From: Leguminivora glycinivorella
Lineage: Eukaryota; Arthropoda; Insecta; Lepidoptera; Tortricidae
DNA length: 64,000 bases
Assembly: GCF_023078275.1 (NCBI RefSeq)
Contig: NC_062995.1
Span: forward strand, 11,110,917 to 11,174,916
Reading direction: 5' to 3'
Made by a program: the position numbers and the translations under genes. Below the pieces are notes generated by a model. The model made no database searches. It was not told where the DNA came from and saw only the letters and a program-made list of their open reading frames with translations. This document shows positions 20,722 through 31,880 of this stretch, piece after piece (position 1 is the stretch's first letter; each line of letters starts with the position of its first letter).

Positions 20722-23129
20722 AGCGATGTCCCATGGGACTGCGAACAAGCCCTAGTGTTTTCTCTAGACTTATGACTATAGCCATGTGCGGATTAAATTA
20801 CAAACAATGTTTCATATATTTAGACGATTGCATTGTCATAGGAAACTCCATGACGTCACACAACCATAATCTTATTCGAGTGTTAAAACGATTGAGAAGT
20901 ACAAATCTTAAGCTAAATCCATTAAAGTGTGAATTTTTGCGAAAAGACATAATGTATTTAGGCCATAAAATTACTTCAAATGGAGTAGAACCCGATCCAG
21001 CAAAAGTAGAAGCATTAAATAAATATCCAAGACCAACGAATACAGATGAGGTAAAAAGATTCGTAGCATTTGCCAATTATTACAGACGGTTTATTCAAAA
21101 TTTTGCGAATATCGCTTATCCATTAAATCAACTTTCTAAGAAAAATGCAGTTTTCAACTGGACCCCAGAGTGTGAAACAGCCTTTATAAAATTGAAAGAA
21201 ATACTTACAGGTCCACAAGTTCTAGATTACCCTGATTTTTCTGAAAGTAATGTGTTTACCTTACATACAGATGCTTCAAAGATAGGCTTAGGAGCAGTTT
21301 TGTCTAATTCCAATGGCAAAGTAGTCGCGTATGCAAGTCGAAACCTTAAGCCAGCTGAAACGCGATACCCAATAATAGATTTGGAATTGCTAGCTATAGT
21401 TTGGGCGACAAGACATTTTAGACCATATCTCTATGGGAAAAAGTTTAAAATTGTCACAGACCATAAACCTTTAATTTATCTTTTCGGAATGACTGATCCT
21501 TCGAGCAGATTAACCAAATATAGATTATATTTGGAGGAATTTAATTTTGACATTGAATACATTCCGGGACGAAACAATGCAGCTGCAGACGCATTGAGTC
21601 GTTTACCGATGAATAGTGATGATTTAAAAAATATTAGGACAAACGTTGTATCAGTCATAACGAGAGCTCAATCACGGAAGTTACGCACGCAGCAAGAACA
21701 ACAAACGTGTGATCAAGGTAGCTTAGTGACAGATGATCCCGCACACGATAGGCTTGATCAACCTAGAGTGGTGGAAATCATCAAAGCACCAAAAAATTAT
21801 ATTGAATTAATACTAAACTCTAACTATAAGACATGTCGAAATGGAATAATGAGTAGTAAAGGAAATTTTTGGTACGTACCAAGCAAATCGTGCATGTATC
21901 TAACATCCCGATCGTTATCTACCGTAGGCGTGTTAGCGAGGGAATTAGAACAATTTTGCAAGGAGCAAAACATAAGTGAAGTTATAATTATAAAGAATTA
22001 TCGAAATGCACATAAAGTAAATGAATTTTTAGCTAGCTATAAATGTGATATTCCTAGGATCTTAGTAACAAGAGGTGTTACAAAAGTATACGATAAAGAT
22101 GAAATACGAGTTATTTTAAACGATTTCCATCTATTACCCACCAGTAGACACGCGGGGGTTAATAGAATGCTTAATAATATAAAGCAACACTACTTCTGGC
22201 CAAGAATGAGCCACGATGTATACGAGTACGTTAAGAAATGTGCACATTGTCAATACAACAAGCACACTAATAAGTACATTAAGGAACCAATGGTGATCAC
22301 TTCGACACCAAGCTCATCTTTTGAAAGAATTTCTTTAGATATACTTGGACCTTTAGAAATAGATAATTATAACTATAAGTACGTATTAACAATTCAGTGT
22401 GAACTGACTAAGTTCGTAGAAGCATACCCGTTAGAAAGAAAGGACACTGAATCTGTAAGTAAAGCTTTTGTAAATAATTTCGTTTTAAGATATGGCATTC
22501 CAAGCGACATTATAACGGATCAAGGTACCGAATTTATGTCTAGTGTATTTAGCGATATTTGTAAATTATTAGGTGTTAATAAGCTACACTCGACTGCTTA
22601 TCACCACGAAACCATAGGAGCGCTTGAAAACACACACAAAAATCTAGGTGCGTATCTTAGGATTCAATGTAGTAACAACCGCACCGATTGGAGCACTTGG
22701 TTGAGTTATTGGTGTTTCTCATATAACACCACCGTGCATACCGAGACACAATATACGCCATTCGAATTAGTTTTCGGCAAACACTGCCGTTTGCCCAATA
22801 ATTTAATTTCTTCTGTCGACCCACTCTATAATTATGATAGTTATCCTAAAGAATTTAAGTATAGGTTGCAAAGAGCTCAATCAGAAGCTAGAAATAATTT
22901 AATGTCTAGTAAATTTAGTAGAAAATTAATATATGATAAGAAAATGAATTCTGTTCAATATAAACCAGGAGACTTAGTACTTTTGAAAAATCAAGTAGGC
23001 AATAAATTAGATTCTATTTATAATGGACCTTATGAGGTTATAGAAGATATGTCACCTAATGTTAAGATTTCAAAAAATGATCAGATATATATAACTCATA
23101 AGAATAACACTAAGATGTATTTGATATAA
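20709..23129 (+). pseudogene. pol: Gypsy-1 pol, part 3: reverse transcriptase, RNase H, integrase
   Basis: Open for about 806 codons. Reverse transcriptase: CPMGLRTSPSVF, catalytic FIYLDDCIV, LGHKITSNGVEPDP. RNase H: LHTDASKIGLGAVLSN, DHKPLIYLFGM. Integrase: zinc-binding H/H (FHLLPTSRHAG) and C/C (CAHCQ), then D (LDILGP), D (ITDQGTEF) and E (GALENTHK). The C-terminus has a GPY-type module (YNGPYEVIED). Everything after the 17-bp duplication is undamaged, consistent with recent insertion. No envelope frame follows. Confidence 0.93.
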
Positions 23130-23232
23130 AAATAAGTTTATGTTATTTTAAAATAAATAAGTTAAAAAAAAATGTAAATTCATACACGTATGTCACATTT
23201 TTTTTCTTCCTTTGTGGGGGTGAAGAGTAACT

Positions 23233-23243
23233 TTACGGGGAGA
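23233..23243 (+). promoter_or_regulatory. Gypsy-1 polypurine tract region
   Basis: TTTACGGGGAGA lies immediately before the 3' LTR (23244), in the place expected for the plus-strand primer. Confidence 0.65.
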
Positions 23244-23476
23244 TGTAGTATATCCCTAATTAACACTTTAACAGTAACTTAACGTTACTGTCTGCAACAT
23301 ACATGTGACACACGTATGTGAATAAAATAGCATGTAAGCAATAATTTACTATATAAAGTATGTTTAGTTTTACTTGCTCTCTCTTCTGTATTGATTATTG
23401 ACAATACAACACACATCATTCACAATGACCAGTTTTACTTAACCTCCATTCAACCCTCCAACTTCATCATATCTCA
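23244..23476 (+). repeat. Gypsy-1 3' LTR
   Basis: 233 bp, no visible difference from the 5' LTR, followed by the CATG duplication. Confidence 0.93.
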
Positions 23477-23480
23477 CATG

Positions 23481-23594
23481 ACTCAGGGACAAATATCTGT
23501 GCTCATCACACAAATCAGTGCCCTTACCGGGATTCGAACCCGGGACCGCGGCGTAGCAGGCAGGGTCACTACGCGCTAGGCCAGACCGGGCGTC
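23481..23594 (-). mobile_element. tRNA-derived SINE fragment, unit 1
   Basis: On the minus strand it starts TGACGCCCGGTCTGGCCTAG (A-box region) and contains the B box GGTTCGAATCCCGG, then the body ending ATTTGTCCCTGAGT. Same family as the long copy at 54886-55123; homologous copy in unit 2 at 37198-37313. Confidence 0.8.
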
Positions 23595-24270
23595 AGTTTG
23601 GATTGTTTATCAATCTTCAAAAACACACACACACTGTAACGAAGCGGATCTTTCTATAAACATAGTTAAATATTTTGGCTTTTAATTTGTGAACGAAACA
23701 CTTCCTTCTCGTTCATTGCATTATCTGTTGCACTTCGATCCACATATTTATGTTTATCTGTTGTAGGGTTGCCATACAACAAGTATTATTCGAAATTGTA
23801 GGTATTTTGGCTGTCATTCCAGGAAAACTTTGTATATTTTGATCTCAGACGAAGGATACTATAGACTTGACACAAGGGTACACCCGTAAGGGACAGATAT
23901 AGAATAATGGAGCGAATTTAAGAATCACTTTAAAAATGGCTGACAGTTTACCATACACAACCTACGTAATTTGGGCGGATAATAAGCTTGACAAGTCACG
24001 TCCTTATTGTTTGCCACAAACGTTTGTGGCAACGGCGGAAAAGTGAAACTATGACAAAGACAAAAAATAACATTTTGCTCTCTGTCACTCTTATTATAAT
24101 TTGTATGTGACCATCTCGTTCGGTAGTGGTATTATTATTTGGCTGTCTAGTCTATAGTATCCTTTGTTTAAGATTTTGATAAAGTTTAGGCATTCATTTT
24201 TGGAAAATATAATATTTTGGAAACATGAAATGAAATGAAATATTTATTTTTCATCAAGTAGGCATATTAG
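23595..24270. other. Duplicated intronic sequence, no gene seen
   Basis: Aligned to 37314-37650, where about 360 bp are missing. Contains a CACACACACAC tract and a LINE-like tail (ATGAAATGAAATGAAATA at about 24225). No ORF of note. Confidence 0.5.
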
Positions 24271-24469
24271 GGACCGGCCACACTTAAGACACGCATGTCC
24301 TGAGGCGCGCAACGGACGTCCGCGCCACGCCGCCTGAATGTAATTCAAAAAACGTCTCCTCAGTACATTTCGTATAGGAAGGACGTAAGACGCGCCCCAG
24401 GTGGCGTGGCGGAGACGTCCGTTGCGCGCCCCGAGACACGCGACGCTTAAGTGGGAACGCTGGCTTACA
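24271..24469. mobile_element. Foldback element with CACTTAAG ends, unit 1
   Basis: CACTTAAG, GGCGCGCAACGGACGTC and CGCCACGCC at the left recur as reverse complements at the right (GGCGTGGCGGAGACGTCCGTTGCGCGCC, CTTAAGTG). The unit 2 copy (about 37651-38690) has been split by a later insertion at 37727-38575. Confidence 0.75.
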
Positions 24470-25415
24470 ATGCGCATATGAACGTCTAATAAAGCTACGC
24501 CGGCTCTAACCCTACGCCTCAGCCTCGAGAAGATTTCAGTCCCCCCTCAGTTGGGAGGGGGTTATCCACTATGGGACATAGATGTGATCACATGTTTCTA
24601 AAGGCTGTTCTGGAATGACATTTGTTTGGGTTTCTGTTACTTCAAATGCTGATACAGAAACTGGAGTAATTTTCGTTTAATTAATTAGAATAATTATTGT
24701 TTATTCGTGTGCCACCCGGCTTTTGTTTTGGGTCCTTTAAATTCGAAATCCATTCAGTGCGGCGTCTTTTTGTGACGAGATGCTCTCTTGTATTGTAACC
24801 GGACGGCCGCGAGGGCCTGGAGCCCGGCATGCCACGTGCTGCCGTGGCGTTCTTGTGTGGTGCTGTTTAGTCAGGCTGAGTAAGTAGATTTAATTGTGAG
24901 CTTTTGATATTTCCATGGCGTGAAACGTGGAGATGTTCTCAACCATAAATTGGTTTATTTCCGTCTGGCAGAAACATGCTAAGGATGGGAGTGCTCCGTG
25001 GAGATCCTCGGTCTGCAGTCTGCAGGTCTCCGGTGAGCTCGCTTACATTTTTTGTTTTAGTTAATCACTGTGTGTGAGGGCACTCGACTAATGTGGCCAA
25101 TTTATTTGTTTCACAGGAGTGGGGAACAAACCTTAAATGTTTAACTTAACGTTTTTAACTTAAGTACAATTGTGATGTGCAAGGAAACTTCTTTGGTGCT
25201 ACTGGTGCAAGGTGCCTTTGGACCTTGTTTTTTTGTGTGGAAGGGTCAGCCCTGTCCACGTGGCGAGGGGGCGTCAGCTCCGGAGTTCATCCCTGACGTG
25301 TGTCTCCTGCTTTACCACTGAGCGTAGTTCATATTTCATATGGTGTCGAATTTAGTATTTTGGAAACATTAACTGAAACCTTTCTGTAAGCAAGATTTTA
25401 TTTATATTTAACTAG
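24470..25415. other. Duplicated intronic sequence, no gene seen
   Basis: Sequence shared with 38690-39005 and 45121-45740. In unit 2, Gypsy-2 has inserted at the place homologous to 24784. GC-rich patches occur at 24800-24850 and 25255-25300. No coding exon is recognisable. Confidence 0.5.
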
Positions 25416-25640
25416 CTTTTGCCCACAGCTTCGCTCGCATTGAATTCGAAAATTGCGGAATGCTTGCGAAATACAAACGTCCACCTCCTACTTTAGGGAA
25501 GTGGGGGTTTAGAAAGAGACAAATAGTAGCCTATGTCACTCACTACTTAAAGAACCACATCAATTCGTAGCTCCGTTTTGCCGTGAAAGACGGACAAACA
25601 AACAGATGTCCTCTCTTTTTTGTCTCTCCTCGGTAGAGCC
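25416..25640. repeat. Interspersed repeat (CTTCGCTCGC / AAAGACGGACAAACAAACAGA type)
   Basis: Starts AACTAGCTTTTGCCC, includes TTCGCTCGC and ends TGAAAGACGGACAAACAAAC. Further copies at 45752-46000 and, independently placed, at 54465-54690, so it is a mobile family and not just part of the duplication. Class unresolved. Confidence 0.65.
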
Positions 25641-26069
25641 AAAACTTAGTTTTTGTATTATTATATTTTTTTTTTAATATGGGTGTATTTTACTTTGACT
25701 TTTCGGAGCTTACAATTCCATTTAATTCAGAAATTATCACTCAACAAATCTGATTATAATCTTGCGGCTGATTGCAGATATATCTAATTTAAATTCAGAC
25801 GCTGCCCATCACTAATCCGGCCTATTCCCCATCTTACCAGTTGAACCAATGGAAATTTCCTTCCTAATAGATTTACTAGTTATACCCGTGGGAACTGTTG
25901 TCCCAGTCCCACATACATTACCAGTAAAACAAAACCCCCAATAGCCAAACTCTTACATAAGAGTCTACATAGAATTAGGTTATTGATATTGACAACCTAC
26001 ATAAACTTGAATCTATGATCCAAGATAAACAAATTGCCAGATAGATCTTGTCACGTAATAATTATATAC

Positions 26070-26201
26070 CTGACTCGTTGTCCCGGTCTGTACTCCGAAT
26101 GTGGGTGAGAAGCTTGTCCATGTCAAGACGATTCAACCGCACACTGCAGTCCCTTAGGACAATCTCACACGACTGTTGCTCTTTGATCGCCCCATTTGAC
26201 A
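26070..26201 (-). CDS. Zinc-finger gene A, exon 2 (15-bp in-frame deletion)
   Basis: Acceptor TTTTTTTCAG at the right, donor GTATATAA at the left; 132 bp, phase 1 in and out. It aligns with the 147-bp exons elsewhere but lacks 15 bp, which removes five residues (PRGPF region) and keeps the frame. It links exon 1 at 26436-26757 to the finger exon at 13709, across 12.4 kb that includes Gypsy-1. No known domain: charged, with the conserved end STDRDNES. Confidence 0.82.
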
Positions 26202-26435
26202 CTGAAAAAAATTACAGACTTGAACAAAAACCATGTCCCCATATTTATGATCACTTAAAGTATGATTACTTAAATTATACTATGATATGAACATTTACGT
26301 AGCATTAAGGTATACTTTTGGTGGTCTAAAGTTGTTATTCGGTTTAAAACTGAATATTTCCAAACACAAATAGGTTAAGTAAAGTTATATATGTAAAATT
26401 GAATATGTCTTTGTCTAAAAGAGCCCACAACTAAC

Positions 26436-26757
26436 CCGTTGTCGCGTGTCGCGTGCCGCGGCGCTCCACTAGCTCGGGGCCGAGCACGAGCTCGTCCTTC
26501 ACCGCGTGGCCGGCGTACAGCTCCGCCGCCGCGCGCGCGCTGGCTGACTCCTCTTTTACACTCACTTCTGAGTACGATGGCTCACTGTTTATACACACAC
26601 CATCGGGTCTAGGTTCGTCCTTGACGCACACATCGTCCAGAAAATGCTCCACTTTCACAGACACTGCGATCGTTGATAAATCCGTCATACACGCATCCTC
26701 ACCGGGCTCAGCCTTCACGGTAATACTTTCAGTGCCCTGTAACGCTGGCGACTCCAT
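26436..26757 (-). CDS. Zinc-finger gene A, exon 1 (acidic, VKxE-rich N-terminus)
   Basis: ATG at 26757, 107 codons plus one base, donor GTTAGT after ...CACGCGACAACGG. Nearly identical to the copy at 6776-7097. Five VKxE motifs fit SUMO-conjugation consensus and are spread along the exon, followed by an ELYAGHAVKDELVLGPE block. It joins in phase to exon 2. With the finger exon 3 the predicted protein would be about 550 residues. Role inferred: sequence-specific nuclear regulator whose N-terminus may be sumoylated. Confidence 0.85.
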
Positions 26758-26924
26758 CGTAAACTATTTGTAAACACCATTACCACTATTAAATTTGCTA
26801 GTATTATTGTACAAGCAAGTGGACAGAAGTGAGACCTTCATCCGAATAAAATTGTTTTTGTTTTATATCTGTAAAACATATGTACATATCAACAGCACAG
26901 AATTACAGTTAAACCAGAATGAGT

Positions 26925-27455
26925 AGTTAGGTCAAAAAGTGTGTCCACATGAGAGGTCATTGTTTGGGCTGGTGTCCCTCTCGCACTTACTGACAATGTC
27001 AACATTATTCAGTAACGTCATCACTGTCATACATTGGGGATACCAGCCAATTTTCAAAGTTACTACCAAATCTACTAATACCCATTTGAACATATTTTTT
27101 AATTATACAAATCTTTGATTTATTGGCATCAAAATAATTACATTATAATTATTTTCCAATTCTTTGAAATATGTCGAAACCCTAGTTTGAATATAACACT
27201 AAAATAATATAAGAAGTTATAAAGTCAGGTAATATACAGATAAAAATACTACTACTATGGTAACCTCATTAACACTGGCCACACGTGCGAGAGGGACACC
27301 AGCCCAAACAATGCCCTCTCATGTAGACCGTTTTCGCTAGTCTGATATGATCACCTTTCTGTCTCAGTGATAAGGTTCAATTTAGTATGGCAAAAAATGT
27401 GATTCCACAATCTAGTTTAATAATTCTAAATCTATGATCAACAGACGATTCATGA
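26925..27455. mobile_element. Rearranged copy of the hAT-like foldback element
   Basis: Body closely matches 7741-8230, but the right end is CACAATCTAGTTTAATAATTC...CTATG, the reverse complement of the left terminus of the 7722 copy. The left terminus is lost. It sits at a different place from the unit 1 copy (before, not after, the ACAGACGATTCATGATCC segment), so it inserted independently. Confidence 0.75.
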
Positions 27456-27824
27456 TCCATTACTACCAAGAATTTTATATATATCTCTGGATAGTGCGTG
27501 CCGACCAATGAGTTGAAGCCAGGTTCATTCACCTTTACTCCTATGTTCTATCTCATTCCAACACTGTGATGTATTGCCAGATAAGTTAATTAAAGAAACG
27601 TATAAAACATTCTTCAATCAAATTGACTTACTTTTCTTTGTATTATACAAAAAAAAACTCAATCAAAAACCTTATTTCTCCGGTATTTACCTCCTGCGTA
27701 CTATGGGAACACTAATAATAAAAAAATATGCCCGATATGTCAGAATTGTCAAAATTCATTCTCCGATTCAGAGATTTATTTTGCAAAATAAACGTTTTTC
27801 GACGATTTACTTAAGTTCTGAGCT

Positions 27825-28430
27825 ATGTATTGCATAGTGAACCATTGTGGAAGTAAATGGAAACCGAAATCCGACGTAAAATTTCACAAGTAAGTACTTA
27901 TTTTACCAAAATGTTCATAAACCTCACTGGCAATAAATTTTCTTCTATTTTGCTTGTAATCTTGGTTAGTTCTTATCATTATATTGGTTTCATTGTCTCA
28001 AATTATATCAAAATTCCCACGAATAGGTTTAGAACGATAAATATGACCTTTAAAGAAAAATAATGCTATGTGTGGTTTTACGACTAGGGTGACCAATCTT
28101 TTTTCTTGCATGGTATTTACTCTTATTGAATGGAGCTAAATCTATCAACTTGGTACGGTTTCTATGTTCATAGTTCATATCACAGTATAATAATACCAAC
28201 TTTATATAATTTATGTCTTTACAATTAACATGAATAATATTAAACTTTTCAGTGTTCCAAAAGATGAAGGAAGGAGGCAGCATTGGCTGTTGGCTGTCGA
28301 TTGTACCGATAAAAGGAAATGTTTCAGAGCGTTCGACAATTTGCAGATTTGCACTTTAAGCCTGAAGATTATGACACAGAAAGAAATTTTAAAAATCAGT
28401 CCAGTAACGACGGATATATCGTGGCCTAAA
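27825..28430 (+). pseudogene. THAP-type zinc-finger domain in two exons (27825-27889, 28253-28430), frameshifted
   Basis: ATG at 27825 opens an exon with the THAP start pattern C-x4-C (MYCIVNHCGSKWKPKS) and KFH at its end, then donor AA|GTAAGT. A TTTTCAG acceptor at 28252 starts exon 2 with VPKDEGRRQHW, the proline and tryptophan expected in THAP, and later ICTL followed, in another frame, by HFKPEDYDTERN, matching the C-terminal C-x2-H of the C2CH zinc site. The frame change near 28348 makes it probably dead. THAP domains occur in transposase-derived and host regulators. Only unit 2 carries this segment. Confidence 0.7.
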
Positions 28431-28870
28431 CATTAAATTGAGATACATATATACATGCGAAGAGAATTGAAATACGTACGAATTGAGAACCACCTTCCTT
28501 GAGATTTGGGGCGGCGCTTAAAAATAAAGATACTGTTTTAAAACGTCCTAGTATTTCATTATTTCCCCATTGACAAATACTTCCCTTATATTTTTGTGGC
28601 TATTCCCACTAGTTACCACCAAGTTTTTACCTGTCCTAACTACTGGGATTTCCCCACATTGTTAATTAACAAAACCGGGGGTTGATAGCTACTGGGATTA
28701 GTTTTCCCAGTAGTTACTACCAAAATATTATTGTGATGACCAAAACACTAAAATATATATTCCATTGCATGCTTTAATAAACACAGGTGTCAGTTAGTAA
28801 AAGACAAATACTTATGTAACTCCGTATAGACAGATAAAGTCTAAGAAAAAAACTTACCTCAAAACCATAC
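28431..28870. other. AT-rich sequence, no gene seen
   Basis: Unit 2-specific sequence with imperfect repeats of TACTGGGATT and TAGTTACTACCAA (28560-28740). No coding potential. Confidence 0.5.
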
Positions 28871-28874
28871 AGAA

Positions 28875-29030
28875 AAAGGTACGGTGAGCTAGATGGCGAT
28901 ACACCTTTGGGGTAGGTACGCTCAGATAGATGGCGCTAATATTAATATTTGACATTTTAACACATATCAATATCATATCAAGCTGAGAATATTGTCAAAA
29001 CGGAGGTTCAAAGGTTTTAAGCCTGTGTCG
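28875..29030 (+). repeat. Dispersed repeat (AGAAAAAGGTACGGTG family)
   Basis: The same sequence, starting CCATACAGAAAAAGGTACGG and including AGATGGCGCTAATATTAATA, is found at 60512-60690 (plus) and 63608-63760 (minus). It is an interspersed family of unresolved class. Confidence 0.7.
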
Positions 29031-29031
29031 A

Positions 29032-29222
29032 GAGATGTAATACGTCAAATTCCGCGGGATATCCCTAATGTATGCTTAATCATGGACACCCTAAAGAAAG
29101 AGATGCAAGACCGGCGTGACGTAATTCAAGGTCAAATTTTCTGGCTTCAAAGTAATGTTCGGCGTGCAACATCCATTGTATATAAGATTCTTGATTACTA
29201 CTTTTACAAAATTCCAACCTAA
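29032..29222 (+). CDS. Short hypothetical coding segment
   Basis: An open frame ending at 29222 encodes a mixed, helix-prone peptide (IPRDIPNVCLIMDTLKKEMQ ... YYFYKIPT). Its amino-acid balance looks protein-like, and its last part (CTACTTTTACAAAATTCC) is also in unit 1 at 7652-7680, but the rest is not. Could be the tail of the THAP-type gene upstream; no splice site was convincing. Confidence 0.25.
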
Positions 29223-29339
29223 AAATAAAAATAAATGTCAGCTGTCAAATAGCATAGCGCCTTTTTTTTTAGGTGTTTTTTTTCGTGACGCAATGGCGTT
29301 CGATACTGTTTAAGACACAGTTTTAAGCGCTAAGTTTTT

Positions 29340-29650
29340 TTTGGCGGGAACGTTGAACTGAGAAGGCGCGCTGCTGAAAATATTTTTTGTAAATTTAAAT
29401 TAATTTGTACATTTTAACTTTTCACTGTATATTTTTAATGTAAAATAGTCCTTATAGTATTAGTTTTGTAAATATATAGTTTGTGCGTTCCCTCAATTCC
29501 CATCATGGGGGAGGGAAGCGCACGGGGAAGAGCGGCCGCAAGCGGTCGTGTATTTTAGGTGAAAAACCACCGGAGGCGGAGGCGATGGAGCAGGAGTTAC
29601 CTTCCTCCTACTTTACGGAGACACTTACCAAGAGATGCCTATTAAATGAG
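29340..29650 (+). pseudogene. Unit 2 copy of E2F-site promoter and GGGKRTGKSGRKRS exon, damaged
   Basis: TTTGGCGGGAA (29340-29350) is conserved. At the start codon the G run is one base shorter (ATGGGGGAGGG against ATGGGGGGAGGG), so the ATG at about 29505 is out of frame with the conserved peptide. The splice donor is AATGAGT instead of AAGTGAGT, which abolishes GT. Two independent lesions make this the non-functional copy if the exon is real. Confidence 0.55.
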
Positions 29651-29776
29651 TACGATAGAATTTTGTAAACCGACACAACGAGTTCAACCAAACGTAGTGG
29701 TACACTTGTTTACATAATTAGAGAGTTCAGTTTACTTCTACGCCGGTGACCATAATATCGTCACCCTAGTTCACAT

Positions 29777-31133
29777 CGATAAAAAACACCATGTACTTAC
29801 AATAATGATTGACTTTTCTAAAGCATTCGATACTTTACGGCACAATACACTTTATGAGAAGTTACAACAAAATGGTATACAGGGACCCGTGCTGGACCTC
29901 ATAAAGAATTATCACAATAACAGACACAACGCGGTTAGCATCGCAGGTGAACAAAGCGACCTAATTCCAACCTTATGTGGCTCGGCACAAGGCTCGATTT
30001 TAGCTCCGACTGAATACCTATTGTACGTCAATGACATGTATAAAATTTTCCAGCATGGATCCGTATATCAATTTGCAGACGATACTTGTATAATTGTAGC
30101 AAACGAGGACTTGCAGACTGCGCGGGACATGATGCAACAAGACTTTGACACACTGTGCAAATGGGCTCATGACCTAGGTTTGTCTATAAATTTCTCTAAA
30201 ACAAAACTTATGTACATATACATTCACCTTATAAACAAGTAAACTTCACACCACAAATCGTGGCCCACGACCACAAATGTATGCACATGACCCACGTAGC
30301 CTGTAATTGTGCGCAGCTAGAAATTGTTAACGAGCACACTTACCTTGGATTAAAAATAGACCATAAGTTCAACTGGAATCCACATATAAACAATGTTTGT
30401 AACAAACTAAGATCTATACTGTCAAAACTATCCATACTAAAAAACAAATTGCCCTACAATACTTTAAGGCTCCTGTACATGGCACTGGCCGACTCTGTTA
30501 TAAGCTATGGCTTAGAAAGCAACGGCAGAACATATAAAACATATCTAAACGACATATTTAACCTACAACTACGTATACTCAAGACAATTGTACCTACTAA
30601 AATCAAATATAAATACAAAGATAACTATGAGAATCTATTCAAATACTGTAAAGTATTAACTGTATTTGAAAAAATTGATCTAGCAATAATAACTCAATAC
30701 TATCACAATATAACAGATTTAAAGAAAAAAACACGACCCGCGCGATTACGTAACCTAGCCAACCTTCCAACATTTGAAGTAACAAAAAGTAACCATGTGT
30801 ACGGGCAAAGGTTAGGGAAGTGTATGCTACCGCATATTTTGAATAGATTTTCAAACGAACTATTAAATTCGTTGGAAGGACGAACGAATAAGCAGGTAAG
30901 AAATATTGTAAAGAAATATTTGTTTAAGATAAGGCAGTCTAACGACGCCAATTAATTGTATACTTAACCCTCAAATAAATATGTAAAAATGCATGCAATC
31001 ATTAGTATAATTACTTAGCCATAAAAGATAGGACTCCTTAACTCAAAAAATCTTTATTAGTTAAGATTAAGTTAAGAAAAAACATGTTATTTGTAATTAT
31101 TTATAGAAATAAACAGTTTAATTTTTTTTTTAT
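29777..31133 (+). mobile_element. 5'-truncated LINE with reverse transcriptase palm, frameshifted
   Basis: Inserted at a site that is intact in unit 1 (near 8776), with short ATCG flanks. Motifs: MIDFSKAFDTLRHNTL, SAQGSILAPTEYLLYVNDM (usual form GxPQGSxLGPLLF) and catalytic YQFADDT at about 30070. A frame change near 30240 is followed by the C-terminal region EHTYLGLKIDHKFNWNPHI, then SYGLES and ending KQVRNIVKKYLFK. Consistent with the CR1/Jockey-type superfamily. The 3' end has AATAAACAG and a poly-T run. Confidence 0.88.
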
Positions 31134-31200
31134 CGTACTAACATCTTATAGTAGCAGAAGTAACACGCTTTATTGTACATAAAAAATACACATGAAACAG

Positions 31201-31355
31201 GGTGCGTAGCCGAATGGCACAAACGCTCACGAAACAAAACGCTCATAGATATCTATCTCTATCGCTCTTGCGTATTGGCGCGACAGAGCCAGACTACTTT
31301 TCGCGACGTTTAGTTTTCGTTTCGCGTCGGAGAAATGCCATTCGGCTACGGCACC
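31201..31355. mobile_element. Short foldback (GCCGAATGGC ends), unit 2 copy
   Basis: Homologous to 9446-9584 with 16 extra bases near 31228 (a partial repeat of the CAAACGCTCA segment). Confidence 0.7.
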
Positions 31356-31529
31356 AGGAAAGAATAACACACCAGATCTTATGCTTATGCACTAAGGTAA
31401 TTCATCATCATTATCGCCGTAATTAGTACAACTGTGAACTATGGTAACGATGTATTTGTTTTATAACAATATATTAGAAATGTCAAGTCATGTCATTTTT
31501 AACTAACACAAGTCAAATTATATTCTAAT

Positions 31530-31880
31530 ATATATATAAATTATAACCGAAATAAATTACATATATGAAAGAAAAAGTGACCAAAGCCTCCAGTGCTTGA
31601 GGCTGGAATCGAACTAGCGTTTGGTTCACATATGGGGGGGGCAAACACCATGCCGTTCTACCCTAGAGGTGGTCAGAGTCGAGTCCTTGTATAGATTAAT
31701 AATATGAGAGCTAATTTTGACCTCGGCAGCTGTGACCTGGGTGGCCGAGCGGAAACAGGCATCTGCCGCGATTGCAGAGTACGCGGGTTAGATTCCAACG
31801 TTAGGCACTGGAGGCCTTGGTCACTTTTTCTATTATATGTGTAATTTATTTCGGTCTTAGTTTCAAATCATATATGTATA
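31530..31880. mobile_element. Inverted pair of tRNA-derived SINEs, unit 2 copy
   Basis: Homologous to 9757-10130. The G run is 8 here (31634-31641) against 18 in unit 1. The B-box-like GGGTTAGATTCC is at about 31786. Confidence 0.75.

Larger units (their letters stand above)
14369..23476 (+). mobile_element. Gypsy-1: Ty3/Gypsy LTR retrotransposon with nested insertion, target duplication CATG
   Basis: Two 233-bp LTRs without a visible difference bound the element, flanked by CATG at 14365-14368 and 23477-23480. Order: LTR, primer-binding site, leader with a 33-bp repeat, gag, +1 shift to pol (protease, reverse transcriptase, RNase H, integrase), polypurine tract, LTR. Gag has an in-frame stop, pol is split by a 3.0-kb nested LTR element and by a 17-bp tandem duplication, so this copy cannot make its proteins. 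Identical LTRs imply recent insertion, into intron 2 of zinc-finger gene A. No envelope ORF is seen. Confidence 0.95.
6104..25782. repeat. Tandem segmental duplication, unit 1
   Basis: This unit begins with a segment containing CAGACGCTGCCCATC, which recurs at about 25795 and 46150, about 20 kb apart. Shared landmarks in the same order in units 1 and 2 are zinc-finger exons 2 and 1, the GGGKRTGKSGRKRS exon, a GCCGAATGGC foldback, an inverted SINE pair, a 16-bp minisatellite, a tRNA-like SINE, a finger exon, a SINE fragment and a CTTAAG foldback. Unit 1 has private insertions: Gypsy-1, a LINE at 11494-12104 and a repeat at about 8855-9440. Boundaries are approximate. Confidence 0.88.

Noticed and set aside
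24244..24477. Arginine-rich ORF on the minus strand
   Set aside because: Falls within a GC-rich foldback element; its peptide is a product of the inverted repeat.
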